Assembly: GCA_946902985.2 (NCBI GenBank)
Contig: OX336389.2
Location: 143,891,099 to 143,955,098, forward strand
Length of the DNA stretch: 64,000 bases
Source: Meconema thalassinum
Taxonomy: Eukaryota; Arthropoda; Insecta; Orthoptera; Tettigoniidae
Direction of reading: 5' to 3'
Position 1 is the first letter of the stretch. Every line of letters starts with the position of its first letter. Below, in pieces: positions 42,690-53,864 of the stretch. Position numbers and translations under genes: made by a program. The notes under the pieces are model-generated. The model worked only from the letters and a program-made list of their open reading frames with translations. It had not been told where the DNA came from and did not search any database.

Positions 42690-43440
42690 GGAAATGCCTA
42701 AACATTCCAACAAAGCGGATAAATATAAGGTAAACACAAGAACATGTAGTTTGTACATTTAACACTTACTCATTTAAGTGATTTCTACTTTCATCTGCTT
42801 TTTCATTGTGGTTTTCTTCTTTTACATCCTGGGGATAAGATGGAATAATTTGTCAGTGTTATGACCTTATACTTTTACACAAATGACAACCCAAGTAATT
42901 GTACACTGCTCAGCTGAAGTGAATATACATTCGCAGAATGACTTTCTACTGTCCATCACATCCTAGTGCAAGAGGTAAGCTTTATACAGATAAGTGGTTA
43001 TAATGCCCAGTTTTGAAACATATAATACACTTTTAGAGACCAAGTTAAATTTAGAGCGATTGGAAATGCTAAAATCAATACTTTAATGGAAGTAATAACT
43101 TTAAGGATTGAGGACAAATGAACATTTATTTTTAATTATTTGAGCCGTAAGACCGTAAGAGAGGGACAGATGACCCCGCTGTTCCACCCCTTGAAACAAT
43201 AACAACAGAACAGACCAAAACAAATCCTACGGTCCAACACGTGCACATATCATTGAGTAACAAGCTACTAGGCTGCCAATACGTGCATGACTTTTGAGAA
43301 TGAAGGCATAAACCTATCAATCTTTAGAATATTATACACGGCATTTCTTCATAATTCACTGCAATTTAATATTCTCATGTTCAAAAAGAAGTTAGACTGA
43401 GTCAATTAAATGCCTCCATGGGGAGTCTATTGCAGAGCAT
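42690..43440. other. Unassigned
   Basis: AT-rich sequence without a recognisable gene or repeat. Confidence 0.4.
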
Positions 43441-44095
43441 GCTAGTAGCCCTAAGAATCATGTGTCTGCTAGTGTACGGGAGCACACAGTTTGCAAAGGA
43501 GATTAGAGCAGCTAGTAACTCGAAGAATAATGTGTGTGCTAGTATACGGGAGCACACAGTTTGCAAAGGAGATTAGAGCAGCTAGTAACTCTAAGAATAA
43601 TGTGTCTGCTAGTGTACGGGAACACACAGTTTGCAAAGGAGATTAGAGCAGTTAGTAACTCAAAGAATTATTTGACTGCTAGTTTACGGGAGCACATAGT
43701 TTGCAAAGTAGATTAGAACATGCTAGTAACTCTAAGAATTATGTGTCTGCTAGTGTACGGGAGCACACAGTTTGCAAAGTAGATTAGAACATGCTAGTAA
43801 CTCTAAGAATTATGTGTCTGCTAGTGTACGGGAGCACACAGTTTGCAAAGGAGATTAGAACATAATAGTAACTCAAAAAATTATGTGTCTGCTGGTGTAT
43901 GGGAGCACACAGTTTGCAAAGGAGATTAGAACATGTTAGTAACTCTAAGAATTATATGTCTGCTAGTGTACGGGAGCACACAGTTTGCAAAGGAGATTAG
44001 AGCAGCTAGTAACTCAAATAATTATGTGTCTGCTAGTGTACGGGATCACACAGTTTGCAAAGGAGATTTGAGCAGGTACTAACAGACAAACGCTT
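43441..44095 (+). repeat. Minisatellite, nine units of 70-71 bp
   Basis: The word TGTGTCTGCTAGTGTACGGG recurs at 43461, 43531, 43601, 43671, 43742, 43813, 43884, 43955 and 44025. The rest of each unit is GAGCACACAGTTTGCAAAG, GAGATTAGA and AACTCTAAGAAT. Units 1-4 and the last are 70 bp and the middle ones 71 bp; the longer form carries AACATGCTAG instead of GCAGCTAG. Identity between units is high, so the array is fairly young. Confidence 0.92.
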
Positions 44096-44154
44096 ATGTT
44101 TGTCAGCAACATTATTGTGAGAAAACAAGTTTAAATAAGCATGAAGTTACTTAC

Positions 44155-44364
44155 CTCATTCAGATCTGACGATGATATGTCTGTTTTGAAGCTTGAATCG
44201 ATATCCGGTATAGGCGATTCCTCGATCTTAATATCCGTATAATGGTCTGTATCGTCCTGCAAAGAAATGACTTGGTTCACATATATGTTCCTTTGAGTAG
44301 GTGGAATTATATTTACAGATGGGTTGTAAACTTGCACTGAAGGAATCCCGGAATAAAATAACAT
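44155..44364 (-). CDS. Candidate coding exon, acidic protein
   Basis: On the minus strand an ATG begins 70 codons (MLFYSGIPSVQVYNPSVNII, later DDTDHYTDIKIEESPIPDID). They end exactly before a strong donor, GTAAGTAAC. An acceptor-like CCTTCAG lies 1 nt before the ATG, so it may be an internal exon. The sequence is acidic and of low complexity, with no domain that I recognise. The minisatellite would lie in the following intron. Confidence 0.4.
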
Positions 44365-44369
44365 ACTGA

Positions 44370-44812
44370 AGGTAATTCAACCCCGCATGCATAGTTTTCA
44401 TTCGTCCCTAGCTACATAGCAAAACAAACTAACAGTTATTGTGCAGTTTTTGACAAAAAAAACATTTCAGTTAGAACACACTCGCAAAACGTAGGCCTAG
44501 CTTATTGTCATTAGCACTGAGTGTGTGTGTTGCGACGTTGCGGTGTAGCAGCAGTTACTTAGAGTTACCATATAACGTTAATAAGGACAAGCTACGCTTT
44601 TAAATTTTGTGTTAGGATATTCCATACCATACGTTAACAAAACAAGTTTACATCTCAAGGATACCAAACGGAGGGAGTAATTTAACGTAATCAATAAACA
44701 AATAGAGGTTTATTTGTGAGTACAGTGGCAGCTAATTGAAGCCTCATTTCATATAAATCTACTTGTAATATATAATACATGAGTTATTGTGTTTATCAAG
44801 ATGATTACGCAA
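44370..44812. other. Unassigned
   Basis: No gene or repeat seen. The stretch ends at the putative Helitron 5' end. Confidence 0.4.
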
Positions 44813-45119
44813 TCTCTCTCTATATATATATAAATGAAAGTTTGTCTGTTTTTTCTGAATTTCTACGGAAATTTGCGTTACTTACGCGTTTCAGACTGTT
44901 TTATGACGGATGCGTGCGAAAATATTTTTTTTGTCTGTCTGTCTGTATGTCTGTCTGTGGACAAAGTGGTTGTTCCCTTATAACTCGAGAACGGCTGGGT
45001 GGATCAACGTAAAATTTGGTACAGATATCCTTCAGAGGCACGACACTAATCATTGATGTAACTCTTCTCTGTACCTCTCATAATAGGGGGCCTGTCCCAT
45101 AAAATACTTGCTGAAATAG

Positions 45120-45970
45120 GCGTAGAAGGGCGAGACAAAGCTCATTTTCAGCCCCTCAATGTGAGAAACGAGAAGGGTCCCCGAAAACCACATTTTAAGG
45201 CCCTAAAACAAAGAGATTTTGAGATATTTCCAGAAAACTATTTTTTTAATACAATAACGAAATAATGCAAGCCGGTAACCATGGCAACGGAATCTCATTG
45301 GTCCATCTATTGCTGTAAGATGCAATACAATTCCATTTATTACATTACTGAGATAGTTTGCAAACGGCTATAAGGTTATAACGGAAACAAATTAAGCTGT
45401 AAAATACATCAATGACATATAATGCGCTTAAGGGGGTCAAGGGGTACTGTAGATTTTTTTCACGCGATTTACACGTGCGGGGGTGGTACGGAAGGTCTAT
45501 TATATCCCTATCCCTGTATTGTTATATTATTATTATCATTATTATTATTATTATTATACTACGGCCTACAACGAAGAGATAAAGCTTATTTTCAGCCCCT
45601 TGGTGTCAGAAAGAAAACTCGGTGCCCCTAAATAGCCGTAAAGGGTCCCCAAAAGCTACATTTTAAGGCTCTAAAACCAACAGTTTCTGAGATATTCCCA
45701 GAAAACTAACTTCATTAAATAAACTGATGAAGGAATGCAAGCCAGTAACCATGACAACAGTATCTCAAAAGGTGACATCCAACTTTCCATCTATTTTTGC
45801 AAGAAGTAATGCCACTCCATTTATTAAATTTCTGTGAATGTTTGCAATTGGCTATAAGGTTATTACGGAATCAACTAAACCTGTAAAATTCATCAATACG
45901 CTTAAGGGGGTCAAGGGGTATCCTAGATTATTTCACACGACTTAAATGTGCGTTATGTCGTACAGAAGGT
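45120..45970 (+). repeat. Tandem duplication, unit about 470 bp
   Basis: CATTTTAAGGCCCTAAAAC at 45191 and CATTTTAAGGCTCTAAAAC at 45659 mark two units. Both also contain AGATATT-CCAGAAAACTA, AATGCAAGCC-GTAACCATG and GCTTAAGGGGGTCAAGGGGTA (45426 and 45900). Related sequence occurs at 60195-60410. An ATT microsatellite lies between the units (45525-45560). Confidence 0.8.
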
Positions 45971-46984
45971 CTATTATATCTCCAAACACAAACATTATTT
46001 TCATAAATTCCTGAATAGAAGTAGTTTTTATTTTTTTGCTTTTAGGAATTTGGGCCATTGGAGACTAAAAACATGAATTTTCATGCACCACAAGCCTTTA
46101 TAATTTATTAAAGGGGTCTTCCTCTGTATGGGGACTTGGCACAACAGTGAAGGTCAGTTTTATTTGACGTGTATTGCGTTTCGGCTACGAGGTTTTCAAT
46201 TTATTTTCACGTCAGGAAGTACACGTTAGGTAAATTTAGTTTCAGAGCATATTTTAACTAATCATTTTTCTTTGTCGACAAACAGGTTCCATTGCAATTA
46301 TTGAAGACCGTTCGAAGAATGGGTACTCCTGCTAGTGAGTTAATAAATTGAGAACTGAATAAGAATATTTTATAGACAACAGCTTAAGAGCTTTTCTGAA
46401 CGAAAATGCTGCCCGTGGTCTAATAAAATGATGAGAAGCACTGGCATAGACCGACCATCTCTTGGGAGTTTTCCGCGGAGACTTCGTACCAGTCCAAAAC
46501 AAGACACATCTCTCTTTCTCCTTCATTCAACTCTCCTAGAAAAACGAACAACCCCTAACCATCAAATATGTGTGCAACATTGGATGCTATGATGAAGATA
46601 CTGACAGTCACAGCTAGAGTGGACCATCAATATATTCACAGCCTGCGGAGGGAGGCATCAAGGTGCAAGGAGGGCCCATATAATTTTGACAGGGCAAGCA
46701 GTGAAGGTCGCCCCAAGTCTCATTTGAGTGTTCAGACACTTCTGATCTCTTTATTTAGATTTACAGTATAAATCCTACGCGGTCTAGAACACACATGTCT
46801 CACAGGTCAGTCTAGGATTTGACAGGGGTTGTCATTTTCAGGGTGTAGAATAGATCGCGATAAATTTCCGTATAAAATTCCCGTAGAAACAAGATTGTGG
46901 CGTTGAAGACGTCATCGACGACGTCACGAAAGGCAGTAGATATTTGTCTAGTAAGCTTACGGAAAAGATCCTGATAAACATGTC
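45971..46984. other. Unassigned
   Basis: No recognisable gene. The short frames around 46332-46526 (minus) and 46568-46771 have no identifiable domain. Confidence 0.4.
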
Positions 46985-47185
46985 ATATCCAAGTATAAAT
47001 GTAAATTGCAAATATATGCATGTGTATCGGGATCTTTACCAGACATCCTTTATGGAAGTCAAGTAACGATGGGCATACATATTTTATAGATATAATCTAA
47101 AATGCCAAAATTTCGATGTGTATCGCCATCTTTACCTGACACCATATAGGTCAAGTAAAGATGGCGATACATCATAGACCTAAAA
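46985..47185 (+). repeat. Dimeric hairpin repeat, set 1
   Basis: There are two units about 96 bp apart. The second is a near-perfect hairpin: TGTATCGCCATCTTTACCTGAC pairs with GTCAAGTAAAGATGGCGATACA across a loop of about 9 nt (47119-47174). The first unit (from about 47019) is the same with more mismatches. A second pair is at 53490-53670. Confidence 0.85.
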
Positions 47186-48170
47186 GTGAAAGTCTGTATG
47201 TATATATGAGGGTATGCAAGTGGATTTGTTCACTATACAAACCTACACCATTCCACCAATCTCTACCAAATTTTGCATGCACATAGTTCATGATCCAGAA
47301 GAAACCACTGGCTACATGAATTTCGGATAGGCTTTCTCATTCTTCTGATTTCGGCCTTTTGGCACTCAAGTAAAGGCTAATAAGTCAGAAAATAAACTGA
47401 TGAGTGAATGGCAAATTCGGTCGTATAGTTCATCTACAGCTAAAGTTGCCAACCTTCATAAGGAAAGACTCAATTTACAACCTGTAGTTCTTAACAAATA
47501 TATACATGTCTTAATCACATGCCAGTTTTTCAGGTTATTTTTTGCTTGTCCCAGTAATTGTGAATATATTGGCTACATATTCTGTCGGCCAGACTGAAAA
47601 GTTGCATTATCAAACTGAACTACCACGTGCTCGTGGCATGGGTGTGCGGTTGGTAATGGACGCTTTATCGTGTTCATCCGCCTGTTAAAATAACGTGATA
47701 GTTATATTAAATAAGAATACAGTCAGCCTGAGAGACTAGACTTTATATCATTTCAAATGATGCATGCTACAAATGCCACACATGTTAGAAAGGCTCAGGA
47801 GGGCTTCTCGCTTCGTTCGAAGCCCCAGGACTCTTTCAACAGTCTCCATTGCCCATTAACTTAGGCTTCCCGCGTGGGGAACGGAGAGCGGGAAGGAACA
47901 GACTCCATTATTAACACACTTTACGTAAACTGTAAGTAAGCAAGTTTAACGAACGATCCACAGACTCCATTATTAACACACGTTACTACCCTGCACAAAT
48001 TGTAAACTGAACGAACGAACTCGCAAGTACAGAGATAGCAAGAATCACGTGAACGCTTCATGATCAACAAGTTGCAAGTCATTCAGTATCACGCAGCTAG
48101 AACGTGAGAGCAAGCTAATTCCATTAACTTAGGCTTCCCGCACGGGGAACGGAGAGCGGGAGGTCCACTC
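47186..48170. other. Unassigned with a duplicated hairpin-like phrase
   Basis: The phrase CCATTAACTTAGGCTTCCCGC, followed by GGGGAACGGAGAGCGGGA, occurs at about 47853 and 48122 and can fold (CTTCCCGC with GCGGGA-G). CAGACTCCATTATTAACACAC also occurs twice (47899, 47961). No gene was seen. Confidence 0.5.
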
Positions 48171-48174
48171 TTCT

Positions 48175-48390
48175 GCATGACGTCACGCACTCGCCGTGTC
48201 CATATCGCATAACGCCAGACCCCAGGAGTAAACTCAGACTCAGTCCATATGCAGTGAACAACATGATGACGTCATACACGCCGTGTCCGTATCGCATAAC
48301 GCCAGACCCCAGGAGTAAACTCAGACTCGGTGCATATGCACTGAACAACATGATGAAGTCATACACGCCGTGACCGTAACGCATAACGGT
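48175..48390 (+). repeat. Tandem repeat, unit about 87-89 bp, 2.4 copies
   Basis: CGTCA-ACACGCCGTGTCCGTATC at 48181, 48270 and 48357 is followed each time by GCATAACGCCAGACCCCAGG, AGTAAACTCAGACTC and a GCATATGCA-TGAACAACATGATGA end. Confidence 0.85.
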
Positions 48391-49615
48391 ACACCAAAGC
48401 ATAACGATGAAGTCGACAAGATCATTTGAAATGATAAAATAATAATTATAATTCGTAATATTGCGCAAAGTCGTCTGAAAGTATTATTTCCATTTGAACG
48501 CGTGTTCACTTTTCAGATAAATTTATAGTGGTTATCTTAAATGTTGAGTAAATATGTAGCCCGAGAGTTCTCCAGGTCAGACATCTTTGTTTTGACTATA
48601 GAGTCGGAAGCAGATACGGAATATATTGTTCAAGATATTTATTTTTATATCTCTCTTTATGAAGGTAAATGAGAAGGCACCAGAACTATTAATTTCACCA
48701 AGGACATTGCCCTGGTGAATAGTTTTAATATTTATTTGTGCAAAAAATTAGGCCTAAAATATGAGTTGTAGCGTAGCCCTAAAAGTTAACTTACATGGTG
48801 AAATTCTTCGTACGTTTTATTTTAATATCAATCCAACAGGTCAAGTAATGATGTTATCGTCTTAAGGACATCTTACACCATACCTTAGTAAGCATTTTCC
48901 TTGAGATGTGAAATAATGAGCCTAAAAATAATTCCACTGCTGTGTCATAGCGCGCACAATGACGTAACATTCTGTCAGCGAGCCGTCAGTGGGTTTTAGG
49001 TGTGCTGTTAGAACGATTATTTAATAAATGCCACAAAGAAATACTAGTTTCCTTTAAAATGGGCAATGAATTGATATTGCGAGATGAACGTAGGTTTAGG
49101 CAACTCATAACAGCTGTTCACCCCTTGACGGAAAACAACGGCCATTGCTGGCTGCCATATGGGTGATGGCTCATTGGCGGGAATGCACGTTGTAGCGGCG
49201 GATTGATATCTTCTGTTGGACAACTTGTTCCCGCATGAACTGTCAAAAAAGTGCAAACTTACAGTAGATGAACTATAGTGGTCAGCCTGTCACCATCCCC
49301 AGTTGTATCTGCGGATTTTGGGGTGACGCGTGGTCAGCGCATCGGCTCCCTAGGCCGTTAATCTTGGTTTTCGTGACCGAGATTTGCTTCGAGTAGAAGT
49401 GGGAAACCACGGAAAACAATTACCAAGTTTCGCCGCTAATACACGTGATCGTCTAAAGGATTTTTGCATTTTATGTATAATGTTATGTAATATTTAGTCT
49501 TTAGGGCACCAAAACCTATGTGACATTTTGTGTCTAATTTTACACTCTTGATGCCGGTGCTGTTAAGGATGATTTTGAATCTTTACATTATGACGATAGA
49601 TATCACGCGCATTAT
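48391..49615. other. Unassigned; possible SINE head at 49325-49425
   Basis: There is no gene. GCGTGGTCAGCGCATCGGCTCCC followed by TGGGAAACCACGGAAAAC near 49326-49425 resembles parts of the SINE family at 3148 and 49971, but it is rearranged. Confidence 0.4.
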
Positions 49616-49819
49616 ACAGGGTGAAGGTAAAATGCCGCACTTGGAGGTCGGCATGCGATTCCTCATCCAATTGCAAGACAAAAGTTCCTATAGCAAAATC
49701 GGATCGGGTGCTGTTTAAAACCACAAGTATGAAAGCGAGGAGCTGGCAACACTGTCACATACTGAAGCACATCGGAATGTAGAGAGAAATGTGTATCATC
49801 CCGCAATACCGTACTATTC

Positions 49820-49873
49820 GTCGCAGCTCACTGAGTAGACTGTTGCACCATCGAGCTAAGGTTCGAATCTACG
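49820..49873 (+). other. tRNA-like sequence in copy 2, 5' part
   Basis: CGCAGCTCACTGAGTAGAC is close to an A-box with D-arm, and AAGGTTCGAATCTACG is close to a B-box with T-arm, about 20 nt apart. This compact form lacks a normal anticodon arm. It is conserved with 2991-3063. Confidence 0.65.
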
Positions 49874-49970
49874 AATTTTTTTTTTTTTTTGCTTGTTACG
49901 TCAGTTCCCGTTGTTTAACTGCGTTTGTAAGCATGACATCACATCATTTTGTCACATGACAGTGTGAGTC

Positions 49971-50435
49971 ACCTTCGTTGCGTAGTGGTCAGCGAGATTA
50001 GCTCCCAACCCGGATGTCCGCGGTTCGATTCCTGGCTCTGCCAAGAAATTTGAAAAGTGGTCTGAGGACTGGTACCGGGTCTACTCAGCCTCGGGTGGTC
50101 CAAATGAGTAGAGGTGGCTTGATTCCCACCTCAGCAAATCCTCGAAGTGGTTTACCGTGGTTTCCCATTTCGTCTTCGGGCAAATGCCGGGATGGTACCT
50201 ACCGTAAGGCCACGACCGCCTCCTTCGCCTTTCCTTGCCTAACCCTCCCAATATTCCCATCCCTTCATCAGGCCCCCGTTCGCTTTGCAGGTGAGGCCAC
50301 CTGAGTAATGTGCTAGTCACACTCCCCAGTTGTATCCCCGACTCAGAGTCCCAAGCTCCAGGGCACTGCCCTCAGTGGCGGTAATGGAGGGATCCTCGCT
50401 TAGTCCGTAAAACGATAACGGAAAAAAAGAACGCA
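49971..50435 (+). mobile_element. tRNA-derived SINE carried within copy 2
   Basis: It has the same family and insertion point as 3148-3625: A-box GTGGTCAGCGAGATTAGC, B-box GCGGTTCGATTCCTGGC, and the body with CCGTGGTTTCCCATT and GGATGGTACCTACC. It ends near GATAACGGAAAAAAAGAACG. The flanks (CACATGACAGTGTGAGTC and GATCCATTAAACGGCATGC) are identical in both copies. Confidence 0.85.
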
Positions 50436-50528
50436 CAGTGTGATCCATTAAACGGCATGCATGAGTCGACTAACCACGCATTGCACAACCATAATTGGTC
50501 CTGTCAAGTCATGTAGGGTGGCTTCATG

Positions 50529-51510
50529 ATGGAGTTCACAAATGGTGAATACGTCGATATGCTTTTAGTGTTGGGTGCTGATCGTGAGTGTGCGGCACTG
50601 TACTCTCAAAGGCGCCATCCCGATAAGAATATTTTTCGTCGCCTTGAGCAACGCCTGTGGGAAACCGGTAATCTTCGCCCACAAGTAGTGGACAGAGGTC
50701 GTCCAAGGACTAGACGTAGCCTACTCCACAAACGGAGGACGCGATTCTTGAAACCACTCACCAATCACCTCGGCGAAGTACCCGTGATATTTCAAGGCAG
50801 TTCTAGGTATCTCCAACACTGGTTGTAACGTGTTGCACGACGAAGAACTGAATCCATATCTTTACACGTTAACTGAACACCAGCGGCCAGAAGACCACAT
50901 TCAACGAGTACAGTGCTGTGAATTGCATTTGCAATAAGTTAAAGATAACGAATATTCTATCAAGAATGTGCTATGGAGTAACGAATGTAGCTTCACTCGG
51001 AAAGGTATTTTCAACCATCACAACAGTCATTATATGTCTGACCACAACTCACATGTCACCCGTGAGCGTGGCTTTCAGGCACGCTTTGGCATAAGCCTGT
51101 GGGTTGGAATCGTGGGGGGAGTGCTTTAAAACCCTTACCTTTTGCCAGAAAAGTTTATTACCCCCCTTCTATCGTACGTTCCACTTGGTGTTCGGCGACA
51201 GCTATGGTTTCAGCATGATGTTGCACCGCCACAGTTTGGAATGACTGTGCGTAACTGTTTAAATGAAGCGTGTTCAGGGAAATGGATTGGTCACGGAGGT
51301 CCAATGTTCTGGCCACCACGTTCCACGGACCTTAATCCACTAGATTTTTATTTGTGGGGACACTTAAAGGAACCCATGGATGCACAAGACCTAATAGCTC
51401 GCGGGCATACTGCATCAGTAATATTGGATGCAGGTGTGTTGCATAAGGCCCGGCAAAGTATGCTCCAACGAGTGGCGAAGTGTTTGCAAATGCAAGGAGG
51501 TCGCTTTTAA
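50529..51510 (+). pseudogene. Tc1/mariner-like transposase, copy 2
   Basis: The N-terminus MEFTNGEYVDMLLVLGA with RRHPDKNIFRRLEQRL is the DUF4817-like DNA-binding part, and RPQVVDRGRPRTRR follows. The region of the first catalytic acid reads LWSNECSFTRKG, where Asn replaces the expected Asp. The second is FQHDVAPPQF and the third lies in RSTDLNPLDFYLWGHLK. There are 36 residues between these two Asp residues, counted to the D of STD. Frameshifts occur near 50826 and 51127. The start is the second of two adjacent Met codons and matches copy 1. It is inactive. Confidence 0.85.
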
Positions 51511-51870
51511 TATCTACTGTGAAGTGAAGGCGTTGCTCGTAAGTGTACGTACCGGCTCTGTGAAGATAAGACTGGACGTCAAACTTACACTATGGAATTA
51601 TGGTGCGTAGCATAATGGGCAATCTAGAGTAGGCTACCTACAGTATTGTGCTTCTTTGTACCGCATTGGATAGAGACGATGTTACTGTATCCACTATTAT
51701 GTTTCTATTGGCTTTATTTGTGCCATGGACGAAACAAGGGGTGGTTTACCTCTGTAAGAAGTTCATGTTACGTTTGAATGATTAAATACAGGTAACTGTA
51801 ACGGTAAGACATAGTGTATTACATAGTGGAGGTGTATATTGGATGCAATTTGATACATTACCTGCAAAAA

Positions 51871-51952
51871 TGGCGCGAACGCGACTCGAACATCGGCGCG
51901 TCCGCACAACCGGCATTTATGGCATTACCACGTCTCGCTGAGCTAATGAGAC
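51871..51952 (-). other. tRNA-like sequence in copy 2, 3' part
   Basis: On the minus strand, CATTAGCTCAGCGAGACG (A-box) and GTTCGAGTCGCG (B-box) have tRNA-like spacing. It is conserved with 4703-4785. Confidence 0.65.
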
Positions 51953-52156
51953 AGTTCCGGTAGATTGCCGAGTTCCTGCGACCAGTTTTTGGCCACGCTG
52001 CATGCAGTTACAGCGTTGTCAGAGTCTCGTTTCTTAACACCCATTTCTGTTAAACCTATTGGTAGGACTAGGTTTTGCAAGATAAACTTTTGTCGTGAAT
52101 TTCGACGAGAAACATCATGCTGAACTCCAAGTGTGGCACTTTACGTTCACCCTGTA

Positions 52157-53400
52157 TTGTGTGTAATATGTACTAGAACAGAAGTTTTATACACTCCGTT
52201 AAGGTGTGTTCTTCTCCTGATAGGTTGACGTTTATGTATTATTAATCATAATGTCTTTATGCAGCATGTTTTTATTGTTCACAGTGTTTATCTCTACAAG
52301 CTGTCTTTTGTATTACAAATCAGAAATACAGTAACTTGTACGTGAAATTGAACATTGTTCTATGAATAGTATTTGCCTTTGTTATTCGGGTTATATTGTA
52401 ATAATATTGGTAATTATCCTGCTCTAGGACTAGGCTGATTGGTAATGGAACCGGATGTTCAATTATCAATTTAGTTGATAACATGTTAATAACATAATAA
52501 AACTACGAATATATATTATTATGCGATAATTTTCGGCTGATAAGGACCAAACAGTAAGTAATGATACTTTGCCATAAGAATAGCGGACATTATATAGTTC
52601 GATTCTATTCGTTCACATTTTTTTTCCTATGTTTATGTATTTATATTAGCCATTTTAGTGCTTCCTGACAAAAGTTGTTGAATAGCCTAATGTTATATTG
52701 TGATGAGTTCTAATCACTCTGGATTCCGGTATAGCATTTTAGAGATTAGTAAGGACGGAGTTTAGAGATATTATTTCTTATCTTACGAAATACTTTACAG
52801 GCTAAGGAAGTCCAATGCGTTAAGTATCTAAGCATCATACTTTTGACATTATAGAGGGATTATACGCTGCTTAATTTACTTTAACTTGATGTGGATGAGA
52901 TAATATGCATGCAAATTATTTTAACATCAGTACTGTTCCTTAATATGCTGCTATAGTACACCCTGAGCTATGTACGGGAATAAGTCATTACTCATTATTC
53001 ACGTAATTTGTGTGGGATTGAAAATCATATGTATATTTGACTCCGCAATGATGATTTAATCTTCCAATAATCGAATAATTTAAATATTATTTCCCATCAG
53101 GAAAGTAGTTGCTGCATTTGAAAAATAATAGCGATAACTATATCAACACTGCTATAAGACGTCTTAATTACCCCATTAAATCAAAAATTAACACTATCAC
53201 GAAAGTGATGCGAGACCGAGTTCTCGAAGAATTGTGCATTTACATCCCATTCTACTATTGTTGCATGCTCTGCTACGTTATTGCACTCCACAGTACTTTT
53301 CGACTAGGTTTACAGTGAGATAATATTGCACATGCATAATATCAGAGTTCAGGAGAACAATGTTCTAAACTCACTTAGGGGCAAAATTAATATATTCAGA
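52157..53400. other. Unassigned AT-rich stretch
   Basis: No gene, tandem repeat or RNA was recognised. It ends at the Helitron-like 3' end. Confidence 0.4.
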
Positions 53401-53489
53401 GAAATATATTAGTATTTATCTGTCTATAACATATAAAGACACCTCCCGCGCAACGCCGGGTACTATTGCTAGTATTTTATAAACATAGG

Positions 53490-53670
53490 CTAAAATGCCT
53501 AAATTCCGATGTGTATTCGCCATCTTTACCACACATCGTATAAAGGTGAAGTAAAGATGGGGATACATATTTTACAATTATCAGCTTGAATACCAAGATT
53601 TGGATGTGTATCGGGATCATTACCAGACCTATAGGCTATAGGTCAAGTAAAGATGGGGATACATAGTTTA
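53490..53670 (+). repeat. Dimeric hairpin repeat, set 2
   Basis: There are two units 95 bp apart. TGTATTCGCCATCTTTACC is paired with GTAAAGATGGGGATACAT (about 53510-53570), and TGTATCGGGATCATTACCAGACC with GGTCAAGTAAAGATGGGGATACA (about 53605-53663). It is the same family and the same dimer arrangement as 46985-47185. Confidence 0.82.
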
Positions 53671-53864
53671 TTAAAAAAATGCGACAATACGGAAATTTGT
53701 AAAACGATACTCAACTCATTTCTATGTGTTATTCTAATGTCATTCACCAAGCCAAACATCTTTATTCCCAGACATTTTCCCATAAGTTTGCCAGGTAAAC
53801 ATTCAGTGTCCTTCGTGATATCGGCAATACTATTGGTATAAGTATGGCCAGTATCCCAAACAGA

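Larger units (their letters stand above)
49617..52154 (+). mobile_element. Tc1/mariner-superfamily transposon, copy 2
   Basis: The element is 2538 bp, flanked by TA (49615-49616 and 52155-52156), with about 39-bp inverted ends (CAGGGTGAAGGTAAAATGCC and the complement of 52116-52154). The internal order equals copy 1 at 2788-4988: tRNA-like, SINE, transposase, tRNA-like. It retains the central transposase region that copy 1 lost, but with stops. It is nested within the possible Helitron. Confidence 0.92.
44813..53472 (+). mobile_element. Possible composite Helitron (5' and 3' ends)
   Basis: The left end TCTCTCTCTATATATATATAAATG follows an A, as Helitrons do. It leads into the ATAACTCGAGAACGGCTGG phrase common in insect Helitron-type repeats. 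The right end is CCCGCGCAACGCCGGG (imperfect hairpin), 8 nt, then CTAG followed by T. That the two ends belong to one element 8.7 kb long is only inferred. No Rep/helicase was seen inside, and a Tc1-like copy is nested within. Confidence 0.4.

Noticed and set aside
43441..44095. Regular repeats that might be read as a CRISPR array
   Set aside because: The units are joined head to tail without variable spacers and the surroundings are eukaryotic transposons; it is a minisatellite.
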